From Cryptomeria japonica (Eukaryota > Streptophyta > Pinopsida > Cupressales > Cupressaceae), in assembly GCF_030272615.1 (NCBI RefSeq), contig NC_081409.1:245583502-245647501 (forward strand): a stretch of DNA of 64,000 nucleotides, written 5' to 3'. This document shows positions 47,995 through 58,264 of this stretch, one piece after another. Below the pieces are notes generated by a model, which saw only the letters and a list, made by a program, of their open reading frames with translations, was not told the origin of the DNA and searched no databases. The number at the start of each line of letters is the position of its first letter. The first letter of the stretch is position 1. A program made the position numbers and the translations under genes.

Positions 47995-49368
47995 GACAGA
48001 GTGTCGCCCAAATGGACTTGTAACCGAAAAATCAAAAATTTAGGCTTGTGGAAGCCCCCCCCTGTGAGCATTAATTTTCTTAACTGGTTCTTTTCTTTGT
48101 GCAGGTTAAACAACACAACAAAAATCACAAAATTTTTTATTTTAAGTGCTTAAAAAGAACTTAAAAACACACAAAAAAAATAGTTTCATTGTTTTCTAGT
48201 TAGGGATACATTTTGTTTTGGTGCTTAAAATCAACCAAACAAACTTTATTTCTTACATCAATTGGGACTTAAAAATCACAATCCACACTTCAAATTTTTG
48301 GTGCAGTAAAAGGAACAATCCACTTGTCTTTATTTTTTTGGCAAAAATAAATTTTCCTTCATGCAATCGTGTTTTTTAAGTTGACCAGGACTTTCAACTT
48401 CTAGATTACAAAACATATTGCTTTGAAGTTAAAATGAACACCATGGCTGTTGGAGCAACATCTCCAAATAGTTAGATCACATTTGCAAATGCTGGATTAA
48501 AAAGAACAAGTGTTTTACGTATCTGGCACGCTTGTGCACAAAAGTCAGTCGAGTGGTCCTACCTCTAACACACACTATCCTCTCCCTTGGCTCTCGTGGT
48601 CCTAGGTGCAAGAGAAAAGTGTTAGTAACACTCAAAATTTTATCTTTTTAAGAGAGGCCTGCCAAGGGATCGATACTCTTGGGAACGACCTCGAGCGGTA
48701 AATCCTTCGAGCCGCTATAGAAATCAGGTGAGAGCGAAAGCTGTAGCCTTGGGTATAGCTGTTCCTACAGTGTAACTGGCCGAAAGGACAAATGGGCCCC
48801 ACCACCAGTTACAAGGCTCTTAAGTGAGTCACTGCAGAATGAACTTATGTCCAAAGCCATCGAACATGAATAAACACCTTTAAGTAGTAGCCCACCGGTT
48901 CTATTGATTGAGGATATTTGAGGTATAATTTAGTGCAAGAGCATAGATGGTTTTGCTCCCAAGATACTCACCATACATATTTCCTTGAGTAGAAACATAG
49001 CTTTTTGAAAAGTCACTTGTGGCTTGATAAAAGTGGTGACTCCCCCATCATAGGGATCATCTATTTGTTATGCTCGTGCAAGACTTAGTATATCACATCC
49101 TTACCTGCCACGACGGGATTCATAAGGTATGTAGTACCAAAGTCGAAGAAATATCAAGATGTGGGCTAAATTTATCACAACTGGCCATTTGACCTTAGGG
49201 ATAAAGAGTGTTTGAAGTGTGTTCGTTTTACAGACCTAGTGCAAATTGAGCCGACTTCAGGCTTTGGAATTACACCTTAAAATAAATCTAAAGGAAGGGT
49301 CAAAACCAAGTCCAAGGATTGGGTTGATCTAGACCCATACTCATTTGTGCCTTTGAGGCTACAATCTT
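47995..49368 (+). other. Gypsy leader, noncoding part
   Basis: About 1.4 kb between the AGCGCT cluster and the leader ORF without a usable frame. Moderately GC-rich structured-looking stretches occur near 48,650-48,800. Nothing else was recognised. Confidence 0.6.
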
Positions 49369-49890
49369 GTGTTTGTGTGCTTGCTTTGTTTTCTTGTCAA
49401 AGAAAAATCAGAAAATCAACCCCAAAAACAAAGTATTCATCCAACATCTGTCAGCACAACCAAAAACATCAAAAACAAGGTACAAACAAACAAAGAATCA
49501 CATTTTATGACCATTCTTCACGTCTTGCAAAAGAAGAAGTGTCATCAGAATATCACCTTGAAAAGGAGACCACTAAGCTCAAAGGCTTTAATCAAAAGGA
49601 GGAAATTCTTCTATATCAATAGACAAATCTTTGTCTCACATAGAGTCTTTCTACATCGCATGCGTCTATACCTTCAAGGTAAAACAAATGAGTTTGATTC
49701 AGAATCATTGAACCGCAGAGCTTTTATGCAATATAGAGCTCTGAGTTATCACAAAAATCAAGGAGGAAAGATTAATCCCAATTTCTTCCCAAACATCTGT
49801 ATCACCTACAACACAGCTCGAGAAGTGCCACCAACCCCTGAAAGGGAAGAAGAAGAGTTTGTCCCATTTGTGACACAAAGTTTTTATTGA
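49369..49890 (+). CDS. Leader ORF upstream of gag, unknown protein (173 codons)
   Basis: This is the only sizeable plus-strand ORF in the leader, ending 451 bp before gag. The product is basic in the first two thirds (QKKKCHQNITLKRRPLSS, FVSHRVFLHRMRLYLQGKTN) and acidic at the end (TPEREEEEFVPFV). No known domain was recognised. Tat/Ogre elements often carry an additional ORF before gag, so this may be a short or decayed form of it. An overlapping frame at 49,347-49,622 is weaker. It could be a chance ORF; the second half, with a non-AT-driven composition, is the best argument for coding. Confidence 0.4.
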   Translation: MFVCLLCFLVKEKSENQPQKQSIHPTSVSTTKNIKNKVQTNKESHFMTILHVLQKKKCHQNITLKRRPLSSKALIKRRKFFYINRQIFVSHRVFLHRMRLYLQGKTNEFDSESLNRRAFMQYRALSYHKNQGGKINPNFFPNICITYNTAREVPPTPEREEEEFVPFVTQSFY

Positions 49891-50341
49891 AAGTTGAAAA
49901 CATTTTCATCCATCATCCCACTCATACATCATCACTTCATCATCAATTCATCCCAAAACTCTCAAAACATTCAGAGGTTCTTGTCCCAAGATCCCTTTTT
50001 AGATATTGCTTGAAATCAAAACACATCACATCACTTTTAGATTGTTTCTACATCTAGGATAAGCTCATCCTAAGAGACACATCTACGCAGGTTAAAACTA
50101 GTTCATGAGTGAATCCTCTCATTGCTAGGTAGTCAAAATCTGTAACACATCTCAGATTTCTCTACACCTTATCACATCAAAACTTATCAAAACAAACAAG
50201 CAATTCAAAGAAAGAATTTCGGTTACATTTACCTTTAGAGTGTTAGAGACCTACATACCACCAATCCACTAAAACATCCATCCTTCATCAAACAACTCAT
50301 CATCATCTTCAATCAACTTCAAAAACAAACTTGCAAACAAA

Positions 50342-53200
50342 ATGGCTCAAACCCGATCACGATCAAGGCAGCGAGAAATAGAAATTGAGGAAGAAGAGGA
50401 CAACCTCAATGAATTTCAAGAAGCACTTGGAGGAAATGTGAATGACGAAAACCCAAGTACTCCCACTCCTTCAACAATCGAAAGGGTTCAGCATAACCCT
50501 CATTTTAACAGATTATTTGATGAAATATTAAGGAGCAATGCGGATGCTCACTTTTTAAGACTCGCTCAAGAAGGAGCCAAACTCCCCTCGGACTTTGATC
50601 TTGCCCAATTAAGACAAGCATCAGAAAGACAAAGTCGCCATGAGGAGGAAAGAGGTAGAAATCACATCAGATATAACATCCCTCGAGGTAACCCACCACC
50701 TCCTCCTCCTAATGAAATAGAGATGTTGCGGCAACAAGTTGAGAATCTCGCCCAACAACTTCATAGTGGTGTTAAGACCAGTCAATTCTCACTTAACGAC
50801 ATCTGTCCCTATCCGTTTGATAGGACTCTTTATATGCCACCCTTTCCACGCGGGTTCGAAACACCAAAATTCAAAAAATATAGAGGAAAGGGAGATCCCT
50901 GCAATCATGTCCGAGAATTTCATTCCGCTTGTCTCGAAGTCGCATATGAAGACACATATTTAATGCGCCTTTTTCCCCAAAGCTTGGGAGGAACAACCAC
51001 ATCATGGTTTTCCCGACTACCAGGTGGCATAAGAACATTTGAGGAACTCATCCAGAAGTTCCTATCTCATTACTCTTATAATATTGAACGCGACATCACC
51101 ATGGCTGATCTATGCAACACCAAACAAAAACCAAGTGAATTATTCTCAGTATTCCTGCAACGATGGCGCCAAATGTCTAGCAGACGTTCTCTTCAGTTAC
51201 CTGAACGAGAACTAGTGGAAATTTTCATTTCCAACTTAAACGAAGAAATGGAATTTCACCTGGATGTCAAAGATACAGATTCTTTTAACGATATGATCAC
51301 CAAGGGTATAAAATGTGAACGGGCACTCATCAAAAAAGGACTCATCAAAATCTTTAATGAACCCAAAGATGGTCCTCGCCCGCGTTTCAATAGTGATAAA
51401 CCGAACTTCTGGAACAAGAATAAGAATATCGTCAATGATGGGGTTGTAGATGCTCGAACTATCCAAAATGCACAACCTGTGGTTCGATTTGCAGGACAAA
51501 ATCCTCCACCTCAAAATAACACAAATGTTCCTCCTAATCAAGGTCGCATCACATCTCATGATGAACCAAGACCCCGTCCACAAAAACAAAAATGCACATA
51601 CACTCCCTTAGGGGAACCCATTGAAACAGTGATGCGACAACTCATTTCTCAGAATTTGATCACTCTACCTAAGCTATCAAACTATGAGCCTCAGGTCAAA
51701 CCGGCATGGTGGAGAGATACTGAACATTGTGAATTCCATCAAGGAAGAGGACACAAGACAAGTAATTGTCATCGATTGAAAGATCTCATTCAGGATCTTA
51801 TTGATCGGGGAGAAATTGAAATTGAAGGGCATGACCCAAAAACAACCAATAATGATCATCAGATGTTCAAGAATCCGCTTCCATCGCAAGATCAAAGGGG
51901 TCCTTCCACGTCCAGACGAGGTCCTGATACCACTGATTATACACAAGCTGCGTATAATTACACTGTCAATCACCTGTATGATGCCAGTGAACAAATTGCA
52001 ACTATCACCTTCAAAAATCCCACCTCAAATTGCAATGTTGTTATACGTCGTGGCAAGGTCACTATAAAGGCAGCTCCACAAGGCACCACCTCCATCCCAA
52101 AGCAGTACAATCTTGTGGAACAATTAGACAAAACCCCTGTGCTTATATCCATCTTGGAGTTATTGCGTCTGTCACCCTCTCATAAAACTATCTTGGATCA
52201 AGCACTCCAAGAAGCGTCAGTCCCTGCAAACCTGAACACGGACCAATTTCAAGTCATGGTTGGAAATCTAAAGTCATCACCTTGTCTCACTTTTTCCGAA
52301 AGTGACAACTCTTCGTTCCAGCAACCTCATAACGCCTCACTCCACATTGAAGGCTTTGTCAACCAACACAGGATCAAGCGAGTCTTGATCGATAATGGAG
52401 CAGGCCTAAACATTTGCACACTACAATTGGTCACAACATTGGGATATGCAATAGAATCAGTGGATCCTCGCAAAAAGATCACCATCAAGGCTTATGATGA
52501 TGCAGAGCGTTCATCCAAAGGAGCTGTGGTACTACCAATCCGAGTAGGCCCTGTGGTAAAGCACATAATTTGTCAGGTTCTGGAAATTCCTCTGCCATAT
52601 AACCTATTATTAGGGAGACCTTGGATACATGCCATGCAAGCCGTTCCATCTACCTACCATCAATGTATCAAGTTCCCACATAATGGTGCAGAGATCACAA
52701 TCCTGGGTGATGCAAATCCCTTTGCTTTTTGCCATAATATTAGCCATCAACCAGAGATTACTGTTCCTAATAATAGGGAAGCCATTTCCTCCACATCATA
52801 TGTAAATCCCGCCTCTCTTGCCAGTTCAAACACCCCTATACCCAAGCAAGAAAAGCTTAAAATAAAAGTAGCAGAGGAAGGTCCTGGAGAATACAACTTG
52901 AGTCAACTCTTTTGTGTGGGACAAATGCCCACTTCTCCTAGAACACATGGTAAACCACAGCGGTTACTCCAGCAACCACTAATCACGCCTGCATGTACCT
53001 TAACGCCTTTCATCCTTGGAAAGAGTCAAGAGGAAGAGACACAAGATGAGAACCTAGCGGACTGGATCTACAAAGATCCCATCACCACTGACATACCGCG
53101 AGTTACACTTCCTACAGAACAGTATGGCAAAGGCCTCCTCATTATGCAAAGAATGGGGTATGATGGTCAAAGTGCTTTGGGATCCTGCAAACAAGGATGA
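50342..53200 (+). CDS. Gag-protease part of the gypsy polyprotein
   Basis: The start ATG 50,342 (CAAAATGGCT context) gives 952 codons. Residues about 175-310 are the capsid-type Retrotrans_gag region (FKKYRGKGDPCNHVREFHSA, LGGTTTSWFSRLP, LFSVFLQRWRQ). A zinc-knuckle-like CEFHQGRGHKTSNC begins at residue 463 and has His at the second ligand, giving a C-x2-H-x4-H-x4-C pattern. The protease active site is DNGAG at residue 684 (52,391), a DTGA variant, followed by LLGRPW near residue 755. Near the end a G-patch-like MGYDGQSALGS precedes TGA 53,198-53,200. The same frame stays open after this stop into pol, and the codon is best explained as CGA changed to TGA. Confidence 0.93.
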   Translation: MAQTRSRSRQREIEIEEEEDNLNEFQEALGGNVNDENPSTPTPSTIERVQHNPHFNRLFDEILRSNADAHFLRLAQEGAKLPSDFDLAQLRQASERQSRHEEERGRNHIRYNIPRGNPPPPPPNEIEMLRQQVENLAQQLHSGVKTSQFSLNDICPYPFDRTLYMPPFPRGFETPKFKKYRGKGDPCNHVREFHSACLEVAYEDTYLMRLFPQSLGGTTTSWFSRLPGGIRTFEELIQKFLSHYSYNIERDITMADLCNTKQKPSELFSVFLQRWRQMSSRRSLQLPERELVEIFISNLNEEMEFHLDVKDTDSFNDMITKGIKCERALIKKGLIKIFNEPKDGPRPRFNSDKPNFWNKNKNIVNDGVVDARTIQNAQPVVRFAGQNPPPQNNTNVPPNQGRITSHDEPRPRPQKQKCTYTPLGEPIETVMRQLISQNLITLPKLSNYEPQVKPAWWRDTEHCEFHQGRGHKTSNCHRLKDLIQDLIDRGEIEIEGHDPKTTNNDHQMFKNPLPSQDQRGPSTSRRGPDTTDYTQAAYNYTVNHLYDASEQIATITFKNPTSNCNVVIRRGKVTIKAAPQGTTSIPKQYNLVEQLDKTPVLISILELLRLSPSHKTILDQALQEASVPANLNTDQFQVMVGNLKSSPCLTFSESDNSSFQQPHNASLHIEGFVNQHRIKRVLIDNGAGLNICTLQLVTTLGYAIESVDPRKKITIKAYDDAERSSKGAVVLPIRVGPVVKHIICQVLEIPLPYNLLLGRPWIHAMQAVPSTYHQCIKFPHNGAEITILGDANPFAFCHNISHQPEITVPNNREAISSTSYVNPASLASSNTPIPKQEKLKIKVAEEGPGEYNLSQLFCVGQMPTSPRTHGKPQRLLQQPLITPACTLTPFILGKSQEEETQDENLADWIYKDPITTDIPRVTLPTEQYGKGLLIMQRMGYDGQSALGSCKQG

Positions 53201-56200
53201 CATGAACCTCTGCTACCAGAATTCAAACCCAAAGGTAATACAGACCTAGGCTTTGAAAAAGAGATCCTTCCTAAACTCAAATTCAAAGGAAAACCCAGCA
53301 AACCATTTTGCCCACCTACTGCAAAGAGGACACCTTTCATAATCAAAGCACCATCAAACACTATCCCCACTGCCCCATCGAGGCTCACAAACCCACCCCA
53401 ACCATCTACAATACCATTCATCCCACCAATCAAACCAGTAATCCCATTCGCAACAGCCATTACATCCATAGTACCATTAGCAGCAGCAACTGTATCAGAA
53501 TCCGCAGCAACATCTATGGTACCAGCAGTTCCTACAGAAGCCACTGAGTCAACACTGCCGATACTTCCAGTAACAAATCCTTTAAATCCCATCACGGTTC
53601 CTGCAGCACCGATCACCACAAAGGTACATAAACCAATCACGCCTGCAGTATTTAACTCCAAAGACATCCCAGTATGGTATAGCAATCGGATGCTGGAGAG
53701 TGATTCAGAGACCGACTCACATGAGTGGGAATTCAATTCAGTGCAACTTAATACTTCAGATGAGGAAGACACATCACCACCTCCACCACGCAAAGACATC
53801 CCTGTTTACGGAGAGGCACAGATAAAAACCACTTGGGTACCTGAGCTGGAAACATCTTCCACAGACCCTACGTCTCATCCTACGCCTGATTCTGACAGGG
53901 AGAGTACCATCAACGACCTTCACCACACTGTCTTAACCCTCACTGATACCTCTAACGAACTTAATCTAATCGATGAAGTAATGCCCATTATCCACCCTGA
54001 ACTCATTGAATGGAACCAACCAAATCCCCCATGTCTTGACCTCTTCCAGAACGATGAGGCTATCATCGACTTTTTGGAATTAAGGGATAATCTACCAAGC
54101 GGGGATCACAAAGCTGGATTCGCCATTCAACTTAATAGCGCAGCATACTTCGGGGCGGATGCCAAACCCTTCAGCTGCAAAAACATAACAATAAAACATG
54201 GATCTTCCAGTGAAAACCACACTGTGGCACTGTTTGATCCAACAAAAGTAGAAAGAAAGAGCGTATCCAACGGTGAAAACCTCTCTGAGGCACTTGAGGA
54301 TGAAGGGTTTGACATTCTCCCTGCTAGTACACAACAGGAACGATCGACGATTCTCATTGAGGAGACTAAAGAATACAATGTGGGGACTCCTGAAAACCCT
54401 CATATCATACATCTGGCATCTCTTCTCACTCCAGAGGAACAGCCTCAATTTATAGAGTTCTTCCAACAGCGTCAGATCAACTTTGCATGGTCATATGCAG
54501 ACATGCCTGGGATTGATCCTGATTTAGTCATGCATCATCTCACAGTAGAAAAAGGAGCCAAACCTATCAAGCAGAAGCTTCGTAAGATGCATCCTCAAAT
54601 TGCCGTGCTAGTCAAAACAGAACTTAAGAAACTCTTGGATGTTGGTTTCATTAGACCAATTGATTATGCAGAATGGATCTCCAACATTGTACCAGTTGGC
54701 AAACCAAAAGGGGGCATCCGCATTTGTACTGACTTCAGAGATCTGAATAAGGCATGTCCTAAGGATGACTTCCCCCTTCCAAATATTGACATCATAGTGG
54801 ATCTAACAGCAGGACATGCCATGCTTTCACTCATGGATGGCTTTTCAGGATACAATCAAATAAAGATCGCACCAGAGGATCAACATAAGACAGCCTTCAC
54901 ATGTCCATGGGGCACATATTGCTGGAATGTAATGCCTTTTGGTCTAAAGAATGCAGGAGCGACCTATCAAAGAGCAATGACCACCATCTTCCATGACATG
55001 ATGCATACTATGATGGAAGATTATGTGGATGACTTACTAGCAAAATCACTCACAAGAGGAGGACATCTCCATATCTTAGATCAAATCTTTGATAGACTGG
55101 AACAATATCATGTTCGACTCAACCCAAAGAAATGTGTCTTCGGAGTGACCTCCGGGAAGCTTCTAGGATACATTGTCTCAAGCAAAGGCATTGAGGTCGA
55201 TCCAGCAAAGGTTAAGGCAATCATGGACATGCCACCTCCAAAGAATATCAGTCAGCTAAGAACACTACAAGGACGGCTTCAATCCATCCGCAGATTCATT
55301 GCACAATTGGCTGATAAGTGTTACCCATTCACACACCTGCTACACAAGAACATCCGCTTTCAGTGGGATGCCAGATGCCAGCAAGCATTTCAGGCACTTA
55401 AAGACTATCTCATGAATCCACCCTTGTTGATGCCACCAGATCCAAGTGGACCGTTGTTACTTTATTTCTCAGCAACAAGTACAGCACTGGGTGTGCTACT
55501 GGCACAACATAATGAAGAAGGTAAAGAGTGTGTTGTTTACTACATCTCTCGCACACTGGTTGGCTATGAACTCAATTACACACCTATTGAGCGAGCTTGC
55601 CTAGTAGTAATCCTGGCAGCCACTAAATTGCGACACTATCTGTTAACACACAAGGTACAACTCATCGCAAAAATTGATCCACTCAAGTATTTACTCAGCA
55701 AAGCAGCATTGACAGGTCGTTTGGCCAAATGGGTGATGATTCTAAGTGAATTTGACATTGAGTATGTGGACCGTAAAGCTATCAAAGGGCAAGTCATTGC
55801 AGATCAGTTGGCCGATGCACCACTCATAGGCGATCATCCCCTCATTTCCAATTTTCCAGATGAAGAGATATTCATGATTACAGAAGCACAGTCATGGAAA
55901 TTATACTTTGATGGTTCATACACTAGGCACGGCTCGGGGGCAGGCATTCTATTTATCACACCTCAAGGTGATAGCATCCCGAAGTCTTACAGGCTCACAT
56001 TTCCATGCACAAACAACATAGCAGAGTATGAGGCCTTGATCACGGGACTCAGGTTAGCCGTACAATGGAAATTACAAGAACTACAAGTATATGGCGATTC
56101 CCAACTAGTCATTCGACAAGCAACAGATGAATATCAGACCAAAGATGATAAACTCATGCCATACAAGCAAATGGTGGACAATCTAAAGACATCATTTACT

Positions 56201-57364
56201 ACTATCACTTTTGAGCAGATACCAAGAGATCAGAATCGAGCTGCTGACGCTATGGCTACCATCGCATCTCTACTAGATCTTCCACAGAATTCAACACGCT
56301 ACGAGTTCTTGGTAGAACAACTTTGGATCCCCGCTTATGATATCCCCGAATCCGAAATGATATGTCGCCTTGTCGGTTCTGAATCCCCATGGTACGGTGA
56401 GTTCTACACCTATCTCCGCGATCACACCCTTCCTCCCAACCAATCAAATAACCAACGTAAAACCTTCATTCGCCAAACTGCTCGATATACCATTATTGCC
56501 GAAACCCTATACCGACGTAGTCTTGATGGTACTCTCCTTCGATGTCTGGGACAAGGTGAGATAACAAAGGCTTTGGAAGAGGTACATGAAGGAATTTGTG
56601 GGACTCACTCAAGTGGTCCATCACTAGCCAAGAAGATCATGCGAGCTGGATACTATTGGCCATCTATGGAAAAGGATTCCTACTACTTTGTCAGGAAATG
56701 CAAGAAATGTCAAGTTCACGGTGACCTGATACATGCACCAGCACAGGAACTGCAACCAATCACAACACCATGGCCTTTTTGTCAATGGGGTCTTGATCTT
56801 GTGGGTAAAATCCATCCATCTTCATCCAATGGCCATAAATTCATTATTACCGCCACCGAATATTTCACCAAGTGGATCGAAGCTGTTCCACTTACCCAAG
56901 TCACCGGCAAGCAGATCGCCTCATTCATCCTCAATTACATCATCTGCCGGTATGGTGTGCCCATGTCCATCATCACAGATAACGGTCTTCCTTTCAAAAA
57001 TCAGGATGTCCGTGAGCTTTGTGAGAAATTTCATATCCAACACCGCTTTTCCACTCCCTATTACCCACAAGGCAATGGTCAGGCCGAAGCATCCAATAAA
57101 AATATATTGAGAATCCTAAAGAAGACAGTCAATGATGCCGGTCGTGATTGGCATGTTCAATTGAATCCAGCATTATGGGCATATCGAACTAGCATTCGAA
57201 CCCCTACAGGTGCAACTCCTTATTCATTGGTCTATGGTGCAGAAGCTATCTTACCTATTGAGGTTGAGATACCATCATTACGAGTTTCCTTGCATAATCT
57301 CATTGATGATGAAGCATACAGAGTCTCACGCCTTCAGGACTTAGAGTTACTTGATGAGAAGTGA
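53201..57364 (+). CDS. Pol part of the gypsy polyprotein (RT, RNase H, second RNase H, integrase)
   Basis: In frame with gag, open from 53,201; the first ATG is 53,516. An Ala/Pro-rich linker of about 350 codons precedes RT. RT motifs are FRDLNKACPKDDFPLP near 54,735, LMDGFSGYNQI near 54,832, MPFGLKNAGATYQR and catalytic YVDD at 55,022-55,033. The usual RNase H follows (near 55,440-55,800). A second RNase H starts near 55,900 (LYFDGSYTRHGSGAG, then NNIAEYEALITGL and VYGDSQLVIRQ). Integrase has HEGICGTH with CKKC (zinc finger, 56,586-56,711), Asp 56,795, Asp 56,978 and Glu 57,086; the last two are 36 codons apart (D-x35-E). TGA 57,362-57,364 interrupts the frame shortly before the natural end. 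Confidence 0.95.
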   Translation, partial: HEPLLPEFKPKGNTDLGFEKEILPKLKFKGKPSKPFCPPTAKRTPFIIKAPSNTIPTAPSRLTNPPQPSTIPFIPPIKPVIPFATAITSIVPLAAATVSESAATSMVPAVPTEATESTLPILPVTNPLNPITVPAAPITTKVHKPITPAVFNSKDIPVWYSNRMLESDSETDSHEWEFNSVQLNTSDEEDTSPPPPRKDIPVYGEAQIKTTWVPELETSSTDPTSHPTPDSDRESTINDLHHTVLTLTDTSNELNLIDEVMPIIHPELIEWNQPNPPCLDLFQNDEAIIDFLELRDNLPSGDHKAGFAIQLNSAAYFGADAKPFSCKNITIKHGSSSENHTVALFDPTKVERKSVSNGENLSEALEDEGFDILPASTQQERSTILIEETKEYNVGTPENPHIIHLASLLTPEEQPQFIEFFQQRQINFAWSYADMPGIDPDLVMHHLTVEKGAKPIKQKLRKMHPQIAVLVKTELKKLLDVGFIRPIDYAEWISNIVPVGKPKGGIRICTDFRDLNKACPKDDFPLPNIDIIVDLTAGHAMLSLMDGFSGYNQIKIAPEDQHKTAFTCPWGTYCWNVMPFGLKNAGATYQRAMTTIFHDMMHTMMEDYVDDLLAKSLTRGGHLHILDQIFDRLEQYHVRLNPKKCVFGVTSGKLLGYIVSSKGIEVDPAKVKAIMDMPPPKNISQLRTLQGRLQSIRRFIAQLADKCYPFTHLLHKNIRFQWDARCQQAFQALKDYLMNPPLLMPPDPSGPLLLYFSATSTALGVLLAQHNEEGKECVVYYISRTLVGYELNYTPIERACLVVILAATKLRHYLLTHKVQLIAKIDPLKYLLSKAALTGRLAKWVMILSEFDIEYVDRKAIKGQVIADQLADAPLIGDHPLISNFPDEEIFMITEAQSWKLYFDGSYTRHGSGAGILFITPQGDSIPKSYRLTFPCTNNIAEYEALITGLRLAVQWKLQELQVYGDSQLVIRQATDEYQTKDDKLMPYKQMVDNLKTSFTTITFEQIPRDQNRAADAMATIASLLDLPQNSTRYEFLVEQLWIPAYDIPESEMICRLVGSESPWYGEFYTYLRDHTLPPNQSNNQRKTFIRQTARYTIIAETLYRRSLDGTLLRCLGQGEITKALEEVHEGICGTHSSGPSLAKKIMRAGYYWPSMEKDSYYFVRKCKKCQVHGDLIHAPAQELQPITTPWPFCQWGLDLVGKIHPSSSNGHKFIITATEYFTKWIEAVPLTQVTGKQIASFILNYIICRYGVPMSIITDNGLPFKNQDVRELCEKFHIQHRFSTPYYPQGNGQAEASNKNILRILKKTVNDAGRDWHVQLNPALWAYRTSIRTPTGATPYSLVYGAEAILPIEVEIPSLRVSLHNLIDDEAYRVSRLQDLELLDEK

Positions 57365-57646
57365 CAAGCTGCATACAATCACCTCAAAGCCTATCAGCAG
57401 CGCATGAGTAGAAACTACAATCACCGAGTTAGATTTCGTACATTTGAGGTAGGTGATCTTGTTCTTCGAGAGAATCTTCGCAACCAACCAAACAGAGAAC
57501 ATCAAGGCAAGTTTGAATCAAATTGGCTCGGCCCATATGTTGTCACTGCTGTATTCGGGTCCGGGGCATATCAGTTGGCTACTTCAGAAGGAGAACCGCT
57601 TGCAGATCCAATCAATAGCATGCACCTCAAAAGGTTTTATACCTAA
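57365..57646 (+). CDS. Integrase C-terminal tail of the gypsy polyprotein
   Basis: The frame continues unchanged after TGA 57,362 to TAA 57,644-57,646. It includes AYQQRMSRNYNHRVR, FEVGDLVLREN, FESNWLGPYVV and a final NSMHLKRFY, the standard C-terminal SH3-like region of plant Ty3/gypsy integrases. The preceding stop again fits CGA to TGA at a CpG. The tail would be lost from the product unless the stop is read through. Confidence 0.85.
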   Translation, partial: QAAYNHLKAYQQRMSRNYNHRVRFRTFEVGDLVLRENLRNQPNREHQGKFESNWLGPYVVTAVFGSGAYQLATSEGEPLADPINSMHLKRFYT

Positions 57647-58225
57647 GGTGTACAAGGCATCAGGCTCCCTTGCATATCAGAAAATACTAAAAACATTCAG
57701 AAAATGTCCTGAAGAAAATACAAAAACATTCAAAAAAGTAAAGGAAAATCATACATCCAAAAGGTGAACAACCCCTCCGGTGGCACCTTGGGTAAGTGCG
57801 ATGGTGAAAACCTGGCAAACGGGCGCCACTCGTAAAGGCAATGGCTCCAGTATCTTTCAGGCTCGTTGCGATCACATTCACACACACATCCATCCATCCC
57901 AACCATGGCTTGTTATTTAATCTGCAGTTACGAACGTACTCCATGCATCTAGCATCCCACCTTTTCATAGTCAGGTCTACAAACTGGGGGCAATACCCTT
58001 ATCCTAGTAATGGAAGTGGATTCTACATTGTCTTATGTGTCATTACACTCTTCATTCAGGCGATCATCAAAAAATACAAAAACATTCAAAAATGTCCCAG
58101 AAAATATCAAAAACATTCACAAACAATACAAAATCCAAAAACATTCAAAAATGTCTCAACAAAATACCAAAAACATTCAAAAATAACTTTCAAAATAACA
58201 AAAACATTCAAAAACAATACAAAAT

Positions 58226-58264
<39 letters not shown>

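Noticed and set aside
53167-53799. Antisense ORF of 210 codons over the protease-RT linker
   Set aside because: The sense frame is open through it; Gly/Val/Ala-rich composition mirrors the Pro/Ala/Thr linker on the sense strand. Antisense genes are known in some Tat elements but not at this place.
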